DNA of 14,105 nucleotides, from the NCBI RefSeq assembly GCF_001557215.1, contig NZ_LSJM01000040.1, positions 1 through 14,105 on the forward strand, in the 5' to 3' direction. The stretch comes from Sphingomonas sp. CCH9-E2. GTDB taxonomy: Bacteria > Pseudomonadota > Alphaproteobacteria > Sphingomonadales > Sphingomonadaceae. The notes beneath the pieces are model-generated. The model was not told the DNA's origin. It was given only the letters and a program-made list of their open reading frames with translations, and ran no database searches. The position numbers and the translations under genes were made by a program. Of the stretch, positions 7,003-13,855 are shown piece after piece. Each line of letters starts with the position of its first letter. Position 1 is the first letter of the stretch.

Positions 7003-8003
7003 GCCTTCCCGACCACGCTCTCAGGCAAATCCTTGCCGAACACGCGCTGATAATATTCCGCCACCAGCGCCCGTTCCGCCTCGTCGCACTTGTTGAGGAA
7101 GCTCAGGCGGAAGGCGAAGCCGACATCCTTGAAGATCTCGGTATTCTGCGCCCAGGTGATAACGGTGCGGGGCGACATCACGGTCGAGATATCGCCGTTG
7201 ATGAACCCGCGCCGGGTCAGCTCGGCGACGCGAACCATGTTTTCGACCAGCTCCTTGCCGCCCGGCTTGTCATATTCACCGCTCTTGGCGAGCACGATCT
7301 GTGCCTCGACCGCGGCGGGGAGGTAGTTGAGCGTGACGACGATGTTCCAGCGGTCCATCTGGCCCTGGTTGATCTGCTGCGTGCCGTGATAAAGCCCGCT
7401 GGTGTCGCCCAGGCCGACCGTATTGGCGGTGGCGAACAGGCGGAACCACGGGCTCGGGCGGATCACGCGATTCTGGTCGAGCAGGGTCAGCTTGCCCTCG
7501 GTCTCCAGCACGCGCTGGATCACGAACATCACGTCGGGGCGACCCGCATCATATTCGTCGAACACCAGAGCGGTCGGCGTCTGCAACGCCCAGGGGAGCA
7601 GGCCTTCGCGGAATTCGGTGACCTGCACCCCGTCCTTCAGCACGATCGCGTCGCGGCCGATCAGGTCGATGCGGCTGATATGCGCGTCGAGGTTGATGCG
7701 GATGCACGGCCAGTTGAGGCGCGCGGCGACCTGCTCGATGTGCGACGACTTGCCGGTGCCGTGATAGCCCTGAATCATCACGCGGCGATTGTGCGCGAAG
7801 CCGGCCAGGATCGCGAGCGTCGTGTCGGCGTCGAACACATAGGCCGGGTCGAGGTCCGGCACGCGCTCATCCGCCTCGCTGAACGCCGGCACCTGCATGT
7901 CGATGTCGATGCCGAACAGGTCGCGGACGCTGACACTCTTGTCGGGCGCCTGCAGGATCGTCGTATCGCGGCTGTCGGGCTGGGTGTTGGGGATGCTGGT
8001 CAT
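6999..8003 (-). CDS. cobS: Cobaltochelatase subunit CobS (AAA+ ATPase)
   Basis: The 334-residue AAA+ ATPase forms the motor ring that works with CobT in the cobaltochelatase. Visible are Walker A GYHGTGKS (79-86), Walker B ALVFDEYD (145-152), sensor 1 ATANT (191-195), and long CobS-typical stretches such as [20 protein letters not shown]. The start is Met at 8001-8003 ([20 protein letters not shown]), the usual N-terminus of alphaproteobacterial CobS. The frame is open 29 codons further upstream, but that extension looks non-coding. The ribosome-binding site is weak (GAAAG). The gene is first in the minus-strand cluster, and a toxin-antitoxin pair separates it from cobT. Confidence 0.95.
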   Translation of the reverse strand: MTSIPNTQPDSRDTTILQAPDKSVSVRDLFGIDIDMQVPAFSEADERVPDLDPAYVFDADTTLAILAGFAHNRRVMIQGYHGTGKSSHIEQVAARLNWPCIRINLDAHISRIDLIGRDAIVLKDGVQVTEFREGLLPWALQTPTALVFDEYDAGRPDVMFVIQRVLETEGKLTLLDQNRVIRPSPWFRLFATANTVGLGDTSGLYHGTQQINQGQMDRWNIVVTLNYLPAAVEAQIVLAKSGEYDKPGGKELVENMVRVAELTRRGFINGDISTVMSPRTVITWAQNTEIFKDVGFAFRLSFLNKCDEAERALVAEYYQRVFGKDLPESVVGKA

Positions 8004-8074
8004 GGGGACTTTCGGACTCGGGACGGGTCTTTTGCGGTGCGGTATCGGCTCGCGTGCCGCTCCGCAAGCTGGGT

Positions 8075-8743
8075 TCAGTCCTCGGTCCATTTGCGCGGCA
8101 GCGGAAAGCGGGTGACGAAGGTCTCGGCCAGCGCGTGATCCCCCTCGATCCGCAGCACGCCCGCCGCCTCCAGTTCCGCAAGCGCGCCGCCATACATGGC
8201 GCCCGCAATTGCGGTCGGGGGCCCGTTGAAGATTACGTCCGCGCCGCTCGGGTCGCCGCGCTTCAGGTCGATCCCGTCGCGATTGTAGCGCCCGACAAAC
8301 GCGTCGTCGCCCATGCGGAACCCCACGACGATATCCATATCGCCGGTTAGCCCCGGATTGTGCATCGTGCGCAGCGACATCATCGCGGAGGCCGCCGAGA
8401 GATGCAGCGTCGGATCATGGTCGGGCGACCGCACCGCCCAGGCGCCGAGCAACTGAATCGGCTTTTCCGCCTCATAGCCCCATGGGGTCAGCGCATAGAC
8501 CTGCGCGTTCGCCGGGGGCGGAAGCCTCTCGCGCGTCAGAATGCCCGACTCCTCCAGTCCCTCGAGCCGCTGGGTCAGCACATTGGCCGAAATGCCAGGC
8601 AGGGCCGCCTTGATCTCGCTGAACCGGCGCGGGCCGAACATCAGCTCGCGCACGATCATCAGCGACCAGCGCTCCCCTACCAGCTCCAGCGCCATCGCCG
8701 TGCCGCAGGCGTCGTCGTACCAGCGCCGCCGTTCGCGCTTCAA
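8075..8743 (-). CDS. HxlR-type winged-helix regulator with C-terminal SCP2-like domain
   Basis: Residues 1-105 are an HxlR winged helix ([52 protein letters not shown]). Residues about 115-222 ([11 protein letters not shown]..., [20 protein letters not shown]) resemble the SCP2 hydrophobic-ligand fold, a known fusion in longer HxlR proteins. Cys-13 sits where HypR and YodB carry their thiol switch, so electrophile or oxidant sensing is plausible but inferred. The protein has 222 residues, about twice the length of single-domain HxlR proteins. It is transcribed away from the VOC/GST operon and shares a 133-base control region with it, so it probably represses or activates that operon. Confidence 0.88.
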   Translation of the reverse strand: MKRERRRWYDDACGTAMALELVGERWSLMIVRELMFGPRRFSEIKAALPGISANVLTQRLEGLEESGILTRERLPPPANAQVYALTPWGYEAEKPIQLLGAWAVRSPDHDPTLHLSAASAMMSLRTMHNPGLTGDMDIVVGFRMGDDAFVGRYNRDGIDLKRGDPSGADVIFNGPPTAIAGAMYGGALAELEAAGVLRIEGDHALAETFVTRFPLPRKWTED

Positions 8744-8787
8744 CTGCCCGGCCTCATGTAACGATCAGTCATTTTTTCTAACTTCAT

Positions 8788-8804
8788 AGTTGCTTTTAGT
8801 AACT
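8788..8804. promoter_or_regulatory. Palindromic candidate HxlR operator
   Basis: AGTTGCTTTTAGTAACT is a 17-bp near-perfect palindrome (arms AGTTGCT and AGTAACT, one mismatch) in an AT-rich patch within the divergent spacer 8744-8876. HxlR regulators bind AT-rich dyads of this size close to their own genes. It lies 45 bases from the regulator start and 73 from the first VOC start. No -35/-10 pair was clear enough to annotate on either strand. Confidence 0.55.
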
Positions 8805-8876
8805 CATCGGCGCATCACGCTCAAGCAAGCGATTCGGAACCATAGAGTTTCCCGGAAGCGTCTGAGGAGAAGCAGG

Positions 8877-9320
8877 ATGCCCAAAATGATCTTCGTGAAC
8901 CTGCCGGTGAAGGACGTGGCGGCATCGACCGCCTTTTACGAAGCGATCGGCTTCACCAAGGACCCGCGCTTCAGCAACGACATGGCGAGCGCGATGCAGT
9001 GGTCGGACACGATCACGCTGATGATCCTGCGCCATGATTTCTATTCGACCTTCATCCCGCACAAGACGATCGCCGATTCCGCGAAAGTGAACGAGGTTCT
9101 GCTGTGTCTGTCGTTCGATAGCCGCGAAGCCGTCGATGCGATCACCGAGAAGGCCGGCGCATCGGGCGGCACGGCCGATGTTCGCCCGCTGCAGGATATG
9201 GGCTTCATGTACGGCCGCAGTTTCGAGGACCCCGATGGGCACATCTTCGAACCGATGTTCATGGACATGGAGGCGGCAATGGCGGCCTTCCCCGATGGGC
9301 CGGCGCACGAACCGGCCTGA
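8877..9320 (+). CDS. VOC family protein (glyoxalase/bleomycin-resistance fold)
   Basis: The single-domain protein of 147 residues has beta-alpha-beta modules starting PKMIFVNLPVKDVAASTAFYEAIGF (split at about 5 and 22) and ending with GRSFEDPDGHIFEPMFMD (113-130). The EDPDGHIFE block carries the typical VOC metal-ligand Glu. Such proteins act on aldehydes, epoxides or antibiotics, usually through a divalent metal; the substrate is unknown. The start is ATG 8877-8879, chosen because GAGGAGA lies 6 bases before it and the longer open frame (from 8790) crosses the operator region and is Arg-rich. It is the first gene of the plus-strand operon facing the HxlR regulator. Confidence 0.87.
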   Translation: MPKMIFVNLPVKDVAASTAFYEAIGFTKDPRFSNDMASAMQWSDTITLMILRHDFYSTFIPHKTIADSAKVNEVLLCLSFDSREAVDAITEKAGASGGTADVRPLQDMGFMYGRSFEDPDGHIFEPMFMDMEAAMAAFPDGPAHEPA

Positions 9321-9343
9321 CACCCGACCCAAGGAGAGCTGCC

Positions 9344-9829
9344 ATGACCAGGATCACCACCTGCATCTGGAGCAACTACACCGCCGAGGAACAGGCGGCG
9401 TTCTACACGAGCCTGATCCCCGACAGCCGCATCGTGCGGATCGAACGCACACCGATCGACACGCCAAGCCAGAAGGCAGGCGAGGTGATCCTCGCCGAAA
9501 TCGAGCTGGCCGGACACCGCTATCTGCTGCTCAACGGCGGCCCGATATTTCCGCAGACCGAGGCGGTGAGCTTCATCATCCACACGCCCGATCAGGCCGA
9601 AACCGACCGGCTCTGGGCCGCGCTCACCGCCGATGGCGGCGCGGAGAGCCAGTGCGGCTGGTGCAAGGACAAATGGGGGGTGAACTGGCAGGTCACCCCC
9701 GACCGGCTGATGCAGCTGGTGTGGGACAATCCCGACAAGGCCGCAGCCCAGCGCGCGATGCAGGCGATGATGCCGATGCGCAAGATCGACATCGCCACGA
9801 TCGAAGCCGCCGCCGCTGGCGCAGACTGA
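9344..9829 (+). CDS. PhnB-like VOC protein (3-demethylubiquinone-9 3-methyltransferase-like domain)
   Basis: The 161-residue protein is of the PhnB/PF06983 type: TTCIWSNYTAEEQAAFYTSL at the start, FIIHTPDQAETDRLWAAL in the middle and CGWCKDKWGVNWQVTPDRL near the end. Family members are annotated after a methyltransferase, but they are VOC-fold proteins, most without proven activity. Two cysteines (CGWC) lie in the last module. The start is preceded by AAGGAGAG with good spacing. The gap to the preceding VOC gene is 23 bases and to the next gene 13, so it is in the same operon. Confidence 0.87.
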   Translation: MTRITTCIWSNYTAEEQAAFYTSLIPDSRIVRIERTPIDTPSQKAGEVILAEIELAGHRYLLLNGGPIFPQTEAVSFIIHTPDQAETDRLWAALTADGGAESQCGWCKDKWGVNWQVTPDRLMQLVWDNPDKAAAQRAMQAMMPMRKIDIATIEAAAAGAD

Positions 9830-9842
9830 CTGGAGAGCGCGC

Positions 9843-10073
9843 ATGTCATTCCAGGCCTATCTCGACACGATCCAGCAAAAGACCGGCAAGACCCCCGGCG
9901 ACTTGCGCGCACTGGGCCGCGAGCGCGGCTGGACGCAGGGCGACACCCTCGCGCCGGGCATTAAGCCAATGGCGATCGTGGCGACGCTGAAGGACGAGCT
10001 GGGGCTCGGCCATGGTCATGCAATGGCCGTGGTCGCGCTGCTCAAGGGACACAAGAAGGAAGGCGACGCCTGA
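9843..10073 (+). CDS. DUF4287 domain protein
   Basis: The 76-residue protein (MSFQAYLDTIQQKTGKTPGD... ending with HAMAVVALLKGHKKEGDA) matches the small helical DUF4287 family, which has no established function. It contains no signal peptide, membrane segment or catalytic motif that I can see. It is preceded by GGAGAG with 5-base spacing and lies inside the VOC/GST operon, which is the only hint to its role. Confidence 0.85.
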   Translation: MSFQAYLDTIQQKTGKTPGDLRALGRERGWTQGDTLAPGIKPMAIVATLKDELGLGHGHAMAVVALLKGHKKEGDA

Positions 10074-10095
10074 CCGGCGCGCAGGGAGAGATGCC

Positions 10096-10746
10096 ATGAC
10101 CGTCGAGATTACCGGGTTCGACTGGGTACCCGATTTCGCCAAGGGCTTTGTCCGCGACCTGCGCCCGCGCTGGGCGTGCGAGGAGATCGGCCTGCCCTAC
10201 GCCATGCGGCTGATGGACCCGCGCAACCGGCCTGCGGCCTATTTCGCGGAGCAGCCCTGGGGGCAGGTCCCCGCCCTCGTCGATGGCGACGTCCATCTGT
10301 TCGAAAGCGGCGCGATCCTGCTGCATCTGGGCGAACGCGACGAGCGGCTGTTGCCGCGCGATCCGCAAGCGCGCGCCGATGCGCAAAGCTGGCTGTTCGC
10401 CGCCTATAACAGCGTCGAGCCGATGCTGTTCGAACTTGGCAATGTCGAGATTTTCTCGGCGGGCGAGCCATGGGCGGAACTGCGCAAACCGTCGTTGATC
10501 GCGGATATCGAAGCGAAGCTTGACCGGCTTGCCGCCGCGATGGGCGACCGCGACTGGCTCGCGGGGCAGTTCAGCATCGCCGACATCGCGATGGCGACGG
10601 TGCTGCGTCAGGCGGAGGGCAGCGGACTGCTCGCCGATCGCCCGGTCCTGCTAAGCTATCTGGAACGCGCCATCGCTCGCCCCGCGTTCAAGGCTGCGCT
10701 GTCCGCCCAGCTCGCCGACTTCAAGCCCGAACACGCCCCCGCGTGA
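10096..10746 (+). CDS. Glutathione S-transferase family protein
   Basis: The 216-residue protein has a thioredoxin-fold N-terminal domain (VRDLRPRWACEEIGLPYAM, then cis-Pro in GQVPALVDGD, then the glutathione-site LFESGAILLHLGE at about 72-84) and a helical C-terminal domain containing FSIADIAMATVLRQAEGSGL. It should conjugate or reduce electrophilic substrates with glutathione. The start is the ATG at 10096-10098 with GGGAGAG before it; the longer frame from 10012 overlaps the DUF4287 gene. It lies 22 bases after DUF4287 and 11 before the DUF1428 gene. A related GST closes the operon. Confidence 0.9.
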   Translation: MTVEITGFDWVPDFAKGFVRDLRPRWACEEIGLPYAMRLMDPRNRPAAYFAEQPWGQVPALVDGDVHLFESGAILLHLGERDERLLPRDPQARADAQSWLFAAYNSVEPMLFELGNVEIFSAGEPWAELRKPSLIADIEAKLDRLAAAMGDRDWLAGQFSIADIAMATVLRQAEGSGLLADRPVLLSYLERAIARPAFKAALSAQLADFKPEHAPA

Positions 10747-10757
10747 GGAGAGACGCC

Positions 10758-11483
10758 ATGACCTATGTCGAAGGATTCCTGACCCCCGTCCCCACCGCCA
10801 ACAAGGCGGAATATATCAAGCACGCCCATGGCGCGATCGACCTGTTCAAGGGGCTCGGCGCGACGCGCTTCGTCGAAGCCTGGGGCGACGATGTGCCCGA
10901 CGGCAAGGTCAACGACCTCAAGCAATCGGTCGGCCTGAAGGACGACGAGACGGTGTTGTTCAGCTGGCTCGAATATCCCGACAAGGCGACTCGCGATGCG
11001 GCCAATGAAAAGATGATGAGCGACCCGAACGCGGCCGAAGCGATGAAGGACATGCCGTTCGACGGCAGCCGCATGATCTTTGCCGGGTTCGAGGGGATTG
11101 TCGACACCGGGCCGGCCACGACGGCACCGGGCTATGTCGACGGCTATGTCCTCCCGGTGCCGACCGCCAAGCGGGAGGCCTATTACGAGCTGGCGGCGCG
11201 GATGGCGCCGGTCTTTCAGGCGCATGGGGCGCTGCGTGTGGTCGAGGCCTGGGCCGACGACACTCCCGACGGTACCAACACGGACTATAACCGCGCCACG
11301 CACAAGCGGGCCGACGAGAGCGTCGTCTATGCCTGGATCGAATGGCCCGACAAGGCGGCGCGCGATGCCGCCTGGGCCGCGATCATGGCCGACGACAGCA
11401 ACCGCGAACCCGAACCCCCGTTCGACGGCCAGCGGATGATGTGGGGCGGCTTTGCGCCGATCCTGGATACGGTGCGGGGCTAA
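10758..11483 (+). CDS. Tandem DUF1428 protein (two fused copies)
   Basis: The 241-residue protein consists of two DUF1428 domains in a row, residues about 1-117 and 125-238. Matching blocks are YVEGFLTPVPTANKAEY and YVDGYVLPVPTAKREAY, RFVEAWGDDVPDG and RVVEAWADDTPDG, and FDGSRMIFAGF and FDGQRMMWGGF. Members of this family are usually single-domain, about 120 residues, with a ferredoxin-like (dimeric alpha-beta barrel) look; function is unknown. The fusion presumably builds an intramolecular dimer. The start is ATG 10758-10760 with GAGGAGAG before it. Confidence 0.9.
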   Translation: MTYVEGFLTPVPTANKAEYIKHAHGAIDLFKGLGATRFVEAWGDDVPDGKVNDLKQSVGLKDDETVLFSWLEYPDKATRDAANEKMMSDPNAAEAMKDMPFDGSRMIFAGFEGIVDTGPATTAPGYVDGYVLPVPTAKREAYYELAARMAPVFQAHGALRVVEAWADDTPDGTNTDYNRATHKRADESVVYAWIEWPDKAARDAAWAAIMADDSNREPEPPFDGQRMMWGGFAPILDTVRG

Positions 11484-11491
11484 TTTCCATG

Positions 11492-11595
11492 GTCCCCCCG
11501 GCGCTGTGCCGGGGTCCACCGGAAGGCAAGCGCGAAGCTGCAGCCTCTGCCGCAGAGCGTGAGGCTGAGTGGACCCGGCACAAGGCCGGGGTGAC
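11492..11595. repeat. Complex palindromic repeat inside the detoxification operon
   Basis: Outer arms 11492-11519 and 11569-11595 pair with three mismatches and a bulge (cores CCCCGGC...TGTGCCGGG). An inner stem is formed by CAGCCTC (11541-11547) and GAGGCTG (11561-11567), with CTCTG/CAGAG nested in its loop. It fills the 149-base gap between the DUF1428 and two-domain VOC genes. The CCGGCxxxGTGCCGGGTCCAC motif resembles a dispersed sphingomonad REP-like element (from memory). It could end transcription or protect the upstream mRNA. Confidence 0.75.
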
Positions 11596-11632
11596 GGTTC
11601 TTTTTTCGAGCATGATCGAAGGAGCGCAGGAC

Positions 11633-12424
11633 ATGACCAACCCACATGGCAGCTGGATCTGGTACGAACTGATGACCCCCGACGCGCAGGCATCGCGCGC
11701 TTTTTATGAAGCCGTGATCGGCTGGCGCATCGATGCCGAGTCGATGGCTCCCGGCGGCACGGAGTATCGCATCCTCCACGCCCCGGACGGCGATGTCGGC
11801 GGGATGCTGACGCTCGACGCGGCGATGCTGGCGGGCGGTGCGAAGGCCGGCTGGCTCGGCTATATCGGCGTCGATGACGTCGATGCCAGCGTCGCGCAGC
11901 TCAAGGCCGCCGGCGGTTCGGTGCATGTGCCCCCGACCGATATTCCCGGCACCGGCCGCTTTGCGATGGTCGCCGATCCGCAGGGTGTCCCCTTCTACGT
12001 CATGCGCGGCTCCAGCCCTGAGAGCAGCACCGCCTATGCCCGGTTCGGCGAAGGCCATGTCAGCTGGAACGAGCTGCAGACCAGCGATGCGGAGGCGGGC
12101 CTTGCCTTCTACGGCACCGTATTCGGCTGGGAGCGCGCCGGCGGCATGCCGATGCCATGGGGCGAATATAGCTTCCTGCGCTGCAAGGATGCGGGCGACG
12201 CGATGGACGTCGTATGGGGCGCGATGATGCCGCGTGAATGCGACGACAAGCCTGTCGGCTGGACTTATTATTTCCGCGTGCCCGACATTGAGGCGGCGCA
12301 TGCCAAGGTCAAGGAACTGGGCGGCACGCCGCACAGTGACCCGATGGAAGTGCCCGGCGGCGACCGCGTGTTCCACGCGACCGACCCGCAGGGCGCGGTG
12401 TTCGGACTGGTGGCGCCGAAATGA
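11633..12424 (+). CDS. Two-domain VOC protein
   Basis: The 263-residue protein carries two glyoxalase-like domains: residues about 6-125 (GSWIWYELMTPDAQASRAFY, GWLGYIGVDDVDASVAQL, ADPQGVPFYVM) and 142-261 (GHVSWNELQTSDAEAGLAFY, WTYYFRVPDIEAAHAKVKEL, TDPQGAVFGLV). This is the layout of tandem VOC proteins of the CFP32/30B type, whose substrates are mostly unknown. Start ATG 11633-11635 has AAGGAG nine bases upstream; the longer frame from 11342 runs through the palindromic repeat and is rejected. Its TGA overlaps the next ATG (ATGA), so it is coupled to the second GST gene. The repeat upstream may give this pair a separate expression level. Confidence 0.9.
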   Translation: MTNPHGSWIWYELMTPDAQASRAFYEAVIGWRIDAESMAPGGTEYRILHAPDGDVGGMLTLDAAMLAGGAKAGWLGYIGVDDVDASVAQLKAAGGSVHVPPTDIPGTGRFAMVADPQGVPFYVMRGSSPESSTAYARFGEGHVSWNELQTSDAEAGLAFYGTVFGWERAGGMPMPWGEYSFLRCKDAGDAMDVVWGAMMPRECDDKPVGWTYYFRVPDIEAAHAKVKELGGTPHSDPMEVPGGDRVFHATDPQGAVFGLVAPK

Positions 12425-13080
12425 GCATTCCCGACCTCTACGCCCACCCCTTTTCCTCCTATTGTTGGAAGGCGCTGATCGCCTTCTACGAGCACGACCT
12501 GCCCTTCACGCTGCGCATGGTGTCGCCCGACGACCCGGAGAACAGCGCGCGCTGGGCGGAACTGTGGCCGTTCAAGCGCTTCCCGCTGCTGGTCGATGGC
12601 GATCTGGTGCTCGGCGAATCGAGCATCATCGCCGAGCATGTGGATCGCCTGTCCGGCGCGCCCCGCCTGATCCCCGGCGATCCCGATGCGGCGCTGCAGG
12701 TGCGGATGCTCGACCGGCTGTTCGACCAGCAGGTGATGGACCCCGCCGCACGGCTGGTGTTCAATGCGATCCGGCCCCCCGACAAGCGCGACCCGATGGC
12801 GGACGAACAGGTCGCGGCACAGCTCGCCACCAGCTATGCTTGGTTCGACGCGCATCTGGCTGGCCGCACTTGGGCAGCGACCGACAGCTTCACCCTCGCC
12901 GACCTCTCCGCCGCGCCCGCATTGTTCTACGCCGACTGGATCATCCCGATCCCGGAAGAACACGCCAATCTGCGCACCTATCGCGCCCGCCTGCTCGCGC
13001 ATCCCTCGGTTGCGCGCGCGGTGGATGGCGCGCGGCCGTATCGCCACTTCTTCCCCCTCGGTGCGCCCGATCGGGATTAG
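12421..13080 (+). CDS. Glutathione S-transferase family protein
   Basis: The 219-residue protein has the thioredoxin-fold domain starting DLYAHPFSSYCWKALIAFYE, with Ser-12/13 and Cys-15 near the glutathione site. Next comes RFPLLVDGDLVLGESSIIAEHV, which holds the cis-Pro and the ESS glutathione-binding motif. The C-terminal helical domain has DSFTLADLSAAPALFYADW. It overlaps the two-domain VOC gene by 4 bases and is the last gene of the operon; the following gene is 64 bases away with its own control region. It differs clearly from the first GST, so it is not a recent copy. Confidence 0.9.
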   Translation: MSIPDLYAHPFSSYCWKALIAFYEHDLPFTLRMVSPDDPENSARWAELWPFKRFPLLVDGDLVLGESSIIAEHVDRLSGAPRLIPGDPDAALQVRMLDRLFDQQVMDPAARLVFNAIRPPDKRDPMADEQVAAQLATSYAWFDAHLAGRTWAATDSFTLADLSAAPALFYADWIIPIPEEHANLRTYRARLLAHPSVARAVDGARPYRHFFPLGAPDRD

Positions 13081-13108
13081 GTGACGAAGCGGCCGTGCTG
13101 ATCGCCGG

Positions 13109-13141
13109 TTGACAAATTCTCCTATCATGATAGTAGGAGAA
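13109..13141 (+). promoter_or_regulatory. Promoter/operator region with overlapping palindromes before the GRDP-like gene
   Basis: TTGACA (13109-13114) is a perfect -35 box; the -10 is weak (TAGTAG at 16 bases). Directly downstream lie a 12-bp perfect palindrome CTATCATGATAG (13122-13133) and an outer repeat TTCTCCTA (13117-13124) / TAGGAGAA (13134-13141). The right outer arm contains the AGGAGA ribosome-binding site of the gene at 13145. A repressor could bind the palindrome, or an RNA hairpin could hide the ribosome-binding site. Confidence 0.55.
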
Positions 13142-13144
13142 TAG

Positions 13145-13726
13145 ATGCGTGCAGCGGACCCTGTCCCCGCCCACACCGCCGGCCACCCGGTCTGGCAGCG
13201 CATCGCCAGTCACCACATCGATCCCCCCGAAGCGGCGCTCTCCTTTTCCGCACGCCTCGCGCGCGAAAATGGATGGAGCGCCGCAACGGCGGAGCGGGTG
13301 ATCGAGGAGTATCGCCGCTTCGTCTTTCTGGCCGTCACCGGCGATACCCCCGCCACGCCTTCCGATGCCGTCGACCAGGCGTGGCACCTGCACCTTACCT
13401 ACACCCGCGATTACTGGGAGCATTTCTGCCCCGATGTGCTGGGTCGCGCGCTGCATCACGGCCCTACCGCAGGCGGCGCGGACGAGCATCGCCGCTATTA
13501 CCGTCAATATGCCGAAACGCTCGCGCGCTACGAGGCGGCGTTCGGCATCGCGCCCCCTTCCGACATCTGGCCTTCAGCCGCCCGGCGGCTGAACGACGAT
13601 CCCCGCGCGCGGCGGGTTCATCCGCGCGAGGCGGTCATCGTGCCGCGCCGAACCGCAGTGCTGCTCGCACTCGGTTTTGCTGCGATGACTGCGCTCGCGC
13701 TCCTGTTGTGGGTTCAGCGATGCTGA
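13145..13726 (+). CDS. GRDP-like (DUF1399) protein with C-terminal membrane anchor
   Basis: The 193-residue protein carries the region seen in glycine-rich-domain-containing proteins: a helical start (PVWQRIASHHIDPPEAALSF), the signature VDQAWHLHLTYTRDYWEHFC (77-96), and DEHRRYYRQYAETLARYEAAFG (split around 113-134). Residues about 169-190 (RTAVLLALGFAAMTALALLL) form one membrane segment close to the C-terminus, so it is probably tail-anchored with the domain in the cytoplasm. The biochemical role of the family in bacteria is not known. The next gene encodes a TIGR04222-type membrane protein, and the two probably work together. ATG 13145-13147 with AGGAGA four bases upstream decides the start. 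Confidence 0.82.
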   Translation: MRAADPVPAHTAGHPVWQRIASHHIDPPEAALSFSARLARENGWSAATAERVIEEYRRFVFLAVTGDTPATPSDAVDQAWHLHLTYTRDYWEHFCPDVLGRALHHGPTAGGADEHRRYYRQYAETLARYEAAFGIAPPSDIWPSAARRLNDDPRARRVHPREAVIVPRRTAVLLALGFAAMTALALLLWVQRC

Positions 13727-13732
13727 ACCGCC

Positions 13733-13808
13733 GCACCGGCCCGCTCCCCCACCCGGCCGCCCAACGCCAGTATCCTATGGGTGGCCGGGTGGGGGAGCGG
13801 GCCGGTGC
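13733..13808. repeat. 30-bp near-perfect inverted repeat
   Basis: Arms 13733-13762 and 13779-13808 pair at 29 of 30 positions around a 16-base loop. It occupies most of the 129-base gap between the GRDP-like gene and the TIGR04222 gene. It lacks a following U-tract, so it is more likely a dispersed palindromic element than a classical terminator; it could still lower expression of the second gene. Confidence 0.85.
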
Positions 13809-13855
13809 CGAAACCGGTTCGGCAATGCCGGACCTTCAAAAAGGAGTGACCTGAC

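Noticed and set aside
8004..8090. 29-codon N-terminal extension of cobS
   Set aside because: The residues do not resemble CobS, whose usual start is [10 protein letters not shown], and the extension runs into the 3' end of the HxlR gene.
7386..8138. 250-residue plus-strand frame
   Set aside because: Antisense of cobS; low-complexity Asp/Val/Ala/Arg composition with no motif.
10656..11693. 345-residue minus-strand open frame
   Set aside because: Runs antisense through the tandem DUF1428 gene and the palindromic repeat; no domain is seen and the plus-strand gene is convincing.
13081..13108. Possible terminator after the second GST
   Set aside because: No stem followed by a U-tract could be found in this short gap.
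11480..13203. Long minus-strand open frames of 298 and 311 residues
   Set aside because: Shadows of the two-domain VOC and second GST genes; they have no ribosome-binding site or family features.
13273..13854. 193-residue plus-strand frame overlapping the GRDP-like gene
   Set aside because: Wrong frame relative to the recognised VDQAWHLHL domain, and it runs through the 30-bp inverted repeat.
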